NCBI GenBank assembly: GCA_032768795.1
Contig: CP136490.1
Location: 1,860,001 to 1,924,000 of the forward strand
Reading direction: 5' to 3'
DNA from: Tremella fuciformis
Taxonomy: Eukaryota; Basidiomycota; Tremellomycetes; Tremellales; Tremellaceae
DNA: 64,000 bases
Under the pieces are notes generated by a model. It was not told the origin of the DNA, ran no database searches, and worked only from the letters and a program-made list of their open reading frames with translations. This document shows, piece after piece, positions 58,786-64,000 of this stretch; position 1 is the stretch's first letter, and the number at the start of each line of letters is the position of its first letter. A program made the position numbers and the translations under genes.

Positions 58786-61700
58786 ATGAGCACCAAGGCA
58801 GTCCCGAAGGGCAACAAGGGCACGACAAAGCCCAAGTCAGCCCCGGCCTCGGCATCGGCACCGACGCAGACAAAGACACCGACTCTGAAGAGCCAGACTG
58901 AGGGCAGCTGGAAATGGTGGCTGTTGGTACCTATCGTCACTATCCTTCCATATCTCCTCTCAAAAGCGCACTACCGACTTCCCGCCCCTATCCCTCCATA
59001 GTGAGCTATGACTTTACCTCGAGGCATCCTGGCTTACAATTAGTGACGCAGCAGGCCGACCGCAACCCTCGGAGGAGCGAGTTCTGGCTCATATCGAGGC
59101 ACTTGAGAATATCGGCTACCGTATCGTAGGGACGGAAGAGGCTCTGGCAGGCGAGCGCTACGTCCTGCAGCAAGTTAAGGAACTCGAGGAGAAGTGCAAA
59201 GCAGGCGGCGTGCTCCGTTGCGAGGTGTGGGAGCAGAAAGGCTCGGGTTTCCATGAGTGAGCACCTATCTTTGTGCTCGCAACCATGCTGACAAACGAAG
59301 GTTCGAGATCCTCAGTCTGGAGGTACTCAAGGTGTACAAGGGCATCACCAACATCGTGCTCCGCATTTCGGCCTTGGACCCACCTAGTGGACCTCGCGAT
59401 CCGGATGCGAAGGATGCCATTTTGCTAGGGTCGCATATTGATTCGACGCTGCCAAGTCCAGGAGCTGCCGACGATGGGATGGGCGTAGGGGTCATGCTGG
59501 ACATTGCGAGAGTGCTTGTGGAGCGTAACGAGCCTTTCGACAATTCCGTCATCTTCCGTTCGTCTCTCTGGCCCACGTCAATACGGACACTAACCTCAGT
59601 TTGGAATGGTGGCGAGGAGACTTTGCAGGACGGCTCTCATCTGTATTCCACACAGCACGAGACGAGGGAAAGGCAAGTCTGTCCTAGATGTGCGCCTCAT
59701 ATTTCTGACAACCAGTGTCAAGGCTGTTGTCAATCTTGAAGGTCAATAATTCTTCCCTCTGTGGGACTAAGCTTATGCCCAGCGGCTGGCTCGACTGGCG
59801 GGGCACTCCTCTTCCAAGCGACGAGTGCCGAGATGATTGAGGCGTACATGGTAGCGCCTCATCCAAGAGGGACTGTTGTAGCTGCCGATGTCTTTGCTTC
59901 CGGCATCATCCTCTCCGAGTACGTCGAAGCCTCCGCCCGAAACAGTTGCTGATAAGCAGCACCGACTTTGTCCAGTTTCAGGAATACCTCAACGTCTCCG
60001 GGCTCGACATGGCCATTGTAGGCCATTCCTACTTCTACCACACAAGGGACGACACGCTGGAGAATATCGAGCGTGGCGCTGCGCAGCATTTCTGCGACAA
60101 TGCTATGGCAGTGGTGGACTTCCTTCTTTCACCAAACTCGCCTCTTCCCAAGCCGAAATGGTCGGAGCCGGATGTTGTGTACCTCTCACTTTACGACCGC
60201 TTCTTCGTTCACTGGAAGATGTCTACAGCAGACACGGCCTATACAGTCATCGCCGCCATCGTCACTCTCCTCACTATCGCAAATATCAACTGGCAAACGT
60301 TCACACCATTCCTGATCGCCCTGGTGGGCACGCCTGTCGGGTTCGCCATCGGCGTGCTATGGGCCAACTTCCTCGCGCAGTGGCTCGACAGCCGACGCTG
60401 GGGACTGCTTTGGTTCCGGCACGAGCATCTATGCTTGCTAGTGTATTGTCCAGTAGCCTACGCGGGCAATTTTGCGACGCAATACGTCCTGGCAAGCTTC
60501 TTGGACACACCCGATTTGCCCCTCTTGGAGCACGCCTACTACTACGCTCAAATCACCTTCTCGGCAATGATGATGCTGGGCTTGCAGGCGTTTCGCATTC
60601 GGTCCGCGTATATTTTTGCGGTGCTCACCGCGTTCATGATGATCGGAGCCATGGGCAACGAAGCCATGAGCCTCTTGAAGGGAGTACGGTACAAGGTTGG
60701 CAGGGGCAGCGGGTATATCCTACCTCTGGCCGGTCTGATGGTCCTGGGAGTGGAAGCTGTCACCAATGTAAGCTCCGTTCGGCCGATGAGAGCGCACATT
60801 ATTGACTTTAGACACTGGACATCTTTACACCTCTCACGGGACGAATGGGCAAGGAAGCACCCGCTGAATCCATCATTGCTTCCATAGCCGCCGCCATGGG
60901 ATTCATCTTCTTCCCTCCGCTTGTTCCACTCTTCCACCGCTTGCCGCAACTCCGTCAGAGGCAGCTCTGCGTCGGCCTTCTCATCTTCACGGGTGCCGTA
61001 GTCGGACTGCTGGTCAGCCCACTGTGGACTGCATACGATGACATGCACCCGAGACGAGCGGCACTGCAGTACACCTATAACGTGGGTTGCCGACCCTATC
61101 TTGCGCTTGGCTTATGCGGCAGCACACTGACAGTTCTCACAGCTTGCACGTAGGCTATATGGACCGGGGCTCGGTCCACCTTCATGACGAGCTTCATGAG
61201 CGACTGTCACCAGCATCGAAGCTCGAGCACACTTGGTTGACCCCATACGATTCCGATTGGGATGTGGTCTATCCAGTCTCCTCCTTCCTCGATACCTGGC
61301 GATTCAAGCTCGACCACCCCATCAACAACCGTGGAGACTGGCCACAACTCCAAGCAGAAGCCAGGATGGTCGATAGGACCGAATCAACGCGTACCGTACA
61401 GCTGCGCATCGATTTTGTCAGTGCTTCTGCGAATGTCTGGCATCGCTGACCTTTTCAGGCCGGCATGATTCTCCCAACTTTCGCATTCGAGGCGGAAATC
61501 AAGAGCTGGAACTTTGACTTCCCTCCGCCCAAAGGGAAGAAGAGGCACCACTTTAAGATTGCCGCATCGCATGACGATACTGTCGTCGATCTCGAGCTGA
61601 CCATCCCACTAGAGCTCTTGCAGATCGACTGGTCGGCCATTGGTAGGTGTCCCAAGCGCGTCTATGCCGCAGTAGGGCTAGGCTGATGGATTCCAGATCT

Positions 61701-61854
61701 GAGACAGATGTATCCCAATACGGCCCCTCGACTTGGACCAGACTTGCCTGCAAGTCAGCTTTTGGCCGAAGTCGATGCATGGGCAAACGAGAAGTACAAA
61801 GGCAGCTTTGACATGTTGATGTACGGCGCAGTGACGGGCGTGCTGGAGATCTGA
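58786..61854 (+). CDS. ERMP1-like M28 metallopeptidase, multi-pass membrane
   Basis: Zinc peptidase of the ER/vacuolar membrane, M28 family. Eleven exons: 58786-59000, 59044-59256, 59301-59557, 59600-59672, 59716-59741, 59783-59918, 59960-60767, 60812-61085, 61154-61416, 61459-61642, 61697-61854 (2607 nt, 868 aa). An N-terminal membrane anchor (WWLLVPIVTILPYLLS) precedes the peptidase domain: ILLGSHIDSTLPSPGAADDG (first zinc His and Asp), LWNGGEETLQDGS (catalytic Glu-Glu), and GHSYFYHTRDDTLENI (last His). At least five hydrophobic segments follow. Intron 59673-59715 starts GC (AG|GCAAGT); the alternative GT downstream would shift into stop codons. Other introns are GT-AG, including GTTCGT. 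Complete. Confidence 0.9.
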
Positions 61855-61953
61855 AGACATGTGGACGTGGACGATGTTGTCTTGTCAGCTGTCAGAAGTA
61901 TGCATACACACAAGTGAAGTCTAGATGTATCTCTATATGCTGATTGGCGACCA

Positions 61954-63676
61954 TCATGCCATGCCCAAGAAGCCTTGCAGGCCAGCTACTTCCATCACGC
62001 CTCCGACCAGGTGCAGGCTGCCGGCCACGAGCACATCCCCTTCCTTGTCTCCAGCTCTGACCAGCCTCACCGCGTGCTCGATGCTTGGCACAACGTGAAT
62101 CTGGGCGGGGTCGAAGGAAGGCACTAGCTTGAGCCAGGCGTCTCTCAGAGCGTGTTGGGTAGCGAGCTGGGACAAGTCGTTGGGATCAATTGCTTTGGAT
62201 GTAAGATCTGCAATCAGCAATGGCGCACTCTGACGAGGCTCAAATTGGTGATGGACTCACCACCTTTGAACTCGCCGCTGCTATAGGTAACATTGGTGCA
62301 AAAGATGATCTGCTTGAACCCCTGTCCAAGCTCCTCGACGTTCATGCCAGACGTCTCCGACCCTGCCTGCAATAGCGCCCCCAGCAAGCTCTCGCCCGCT
62401 CGGCCGCCCGAGCAATTGAAGATGAGCGTCTTCGGGCTTCCCTCGGCCCACGCCCACTGTCCGCACGACGTCAAGCTCTCGACGGTATGTGCGCCATCGA
62501 GCATCCACCGCACGCCCTCATGCTCGATCTTTTGACACCGTCCCGGCCACCGCGTCTCTCTCAGGGGCTTCGCAAACGACTTTGGCAAGACCTCGTCCTC
62601 AAGCACCGTTCCCCGCGCTCGTAGGAACTTTTTCGCCATTGCCACCGCGAGCGAGGCGTTGATGCGCTGGTGATCTCCCTTCAGGCCCAGCGGCACGTCA
62701 GCCGGGATAAGCGGTACGACCTCGAATGGCGCCCCGACCTCCTGGGCCGTTTCACGCAGTACCGCCAGACCGCCCGCGTGATCCTGCGGCACCGACAGGG
62801 CCGGCACGCCAGTCTTATAGATGCCCGCTTTGTTCTTGGCGATCTCCTCGACCGTATTGCCCAGCACGGCAGTGTGGTCCAGCCCGAGCGCCGTGACGCC
62901 TGTGACGATTGGGCGGGGCACGAGGTTGGTTGAGTCGTATGTCCCGCCTATGCCGACCTCCAGGACGGTCGCCTCGACTCCGAGCTGGAGGAATGCGTGG
63001 AATGCGACGAGCGTAAGGAGGCGGAAGTAGAGAGGGAAGGGCAGGGTGTGTTCTGTGAGAGGCTACCGAGTTCAACCAGACTTCCCCGTATGGCTTGGGA
63101 CTCACCTTGGGATCTGCTTCTAATCTCTCCCAGACGTCGAAGAAATATCGAGCGAACTCGTCCTCGCTCAACGGCTCCCCGTCCACGCGTATCCGTTCGC
63201 GTACTGCACACAGATGAGGACTGGTATATAAGCCTGTTGGTAAGCCCCCCGTCACCGACTTGCCCATGCCATTGCTCGACCCACCAATCCTTCCAGGCAG
63301 ATGGGTGCGGAGTATCCGTTCTGCGAATGCCGAGGTGGAACCTTTGCCCTTCGTGCCAGTGATATGCAGCACATTCAGTTTGTTGAGATCATCGGGCTAT
63401 CTCGTGAGCCGTGTCGCTGTGACTCGGCTTGACTGAGCCCACTTTGTAGCCTATCCGCCGCAGATAGTCATTCATCTCGGGGATGGCCCAGTCGTTCAGC
63501 CTTCCGCCCGACTTGCGTATCGCCTCAATGCTATCTACCTCAGCGGATCCCCGTATGCACAGACAAGGCGCGACGTACGCGGCCGCATTCGACTGGCATG
63601 TGTTGAGAAGCGCGATTGCCTCGGTATACGTCCGGGTACGGGTCATCTTGCTGAGAAGGCGCAGAGATGGGTACAT
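61954..63676 (-). CDS. MET7: Folylpolyglutamate synthase
   Basis: Adds glutamates to folates for retention and one-carbon metabolism. Exons, minus strand: 63443-63676, 63106-63396, 62261-63062, 61954-62207 (1581 nt, 526 aa). ATP-binding P-loop TGTKGKGSTSAF at the start of exon 2, SSNGMGKSVTGG, YTSPHLCAVRERI (folate binding), TVLEVGIGGTYDSTN, VTALGLDHTAVLGNTVEEI, and GVRWMLDGAHTVES are in family order. Two in-frame ATGs (63676 and 63646) precede TYTEAIALLN; the ten residues between them are basic and hydrophobic, so the longer form may be mitochondrial. All introns are GT-AG of 43-53 nt. Confidence 0.94.
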
Positions 63677-63855
63677 GAACAGTTCGGAGTCGACGCGGGA
63701 AGACAGAACAGGAGAGCGCGCTTCTGTCCTGGGAGGGATCAGGCTGCCGTGTCGCTGCGCTGTACTCTGCTTGCTCCCAGCCAGGTCAGAGAAGTTGTGA
63801 ATCTCTCCAGAACTCGGTTTCCAAAAAGTCAAAATCAAAAGGATCCGCAGAGCTG

Positions 63856-63861
63856 AAAAAG
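63856..63861 (-). terminator. RNA polymerase III terminator (T5)
   Basis: On the minus strand the tRNA is followed, one base after its 3' end, by a run of five T, the standard polymerase III termination signal. Confidence 0.8.
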
Positions 63862-63933
63862 TGGAGAATCGGTGAATCGAACACCGATTTCAGACATGCT
63901 AAGTCCGTGTACTAGCCATTATACGAATTCCCC
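63862..63933 (-). tRNA. tRNA-Ala(AGC)
   Basis: Intronless 72-nt cloverleaf. On the minus strand the acceptor stem GGGGAAT pairs with ATTCTCC (one G-T pair), D-arm GTA/TAC encloses TAATGGCTAG, anticodon stem CGGAC pairs with GTCTG around TTAGCAT (anticodon AGC), and T-arm CGGTG/CACCG encloses TTCGATT. The discriminator is A. It lies upstream of the folylpolyglutamate synthase gene on the same strand. Confidence 0.9.
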
Positions 63934-64000
63934 TGGCACTAATCGCTTGTCAAGAAAGATATCTATATCATTTGTCCCAAGAGATCAGCGCCTGACAAAC

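Overview
The window is nuclear DNA from a basidiomycete fungus, most likely a tremellomycete (Cryptococcus/Kwoniella/Saitozyma-like yeast). The reasons are dense genes interrupted by many 33-60 nt introns, a G-alpha subunit with the long Ala/Ser/Pro-rich N-terminal insert typical of cryptococcal Gpa1, a trifunctional TRP1, and basidiomycete-style proteins such as an Ykt/Ysc84-type SYLF protein and a PARP-UBC fusion. I rebuilt exon structures by hand from reading frame, splice signals and family motifs. Totals that divide by three are given in the entries, but no alignment or RNA evidence was available.

Layout, left to right: UFD2 (U-box E4, cut by the left edge) / CBC2 (cap-binding) / eIF4G / WAPL cohesin-release factor (-) / small mitochondrial protein / LAMTOR1-like lipidated protein (-) / GPA1 (-) / C2H2 plus fungal-TF-domain regulator (-) / Virilizer-like m6A writer subunit (-) / single-pass surface protein / LIM-domain-binding family regulator / NAD(P)-dependent SDR (-) / SYLF protein (-) / clathrin light chain / REX4-like exonuclease (-) / nuclear-type peroxiredoxin / PARP-UBC fusion (-) / GST / RPC2 of RNA polymerase III (-) / Slt2/Mpk1 MAP kinase / a gene-poor stretch with three unrecognised disordered proteins / LPLAT acyltransferase (-) / TRP1 / U1-C / PUS3 (-) / ERMP1-like M28 peptidase / folylpolyglutamate synthase (-) / tRNA-Ala(AGC) (-).

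Most genes are housekeeping. GPA1 (cAMP signalling) and the Slt2-type MAPK (cell-wall integrity) are signalling genes, and the LAMTOR1-like protein belongs to the TORC1 arm. There is no operon or obvious metabolic cluster.

The most striking property is not one gene but the splicing. At least 11 of roughly 113 introns I traced begin with GC instead of GT (GC-AG introns, mostly GCAAGT or GCGAGT), in nine different genes. Two more GC-AG introns would repair the reading frame of WAPL. Two of the GC-AG introns, both in the MAP kinase, are multiples of three without stops, so retaining them would give longer kinases. Other points of interest are the PARP-UBC fusion with an apparent H-Y-Y triad, a compact Virilizer-like protein, and a 10-nt micro-exon in the kinase.
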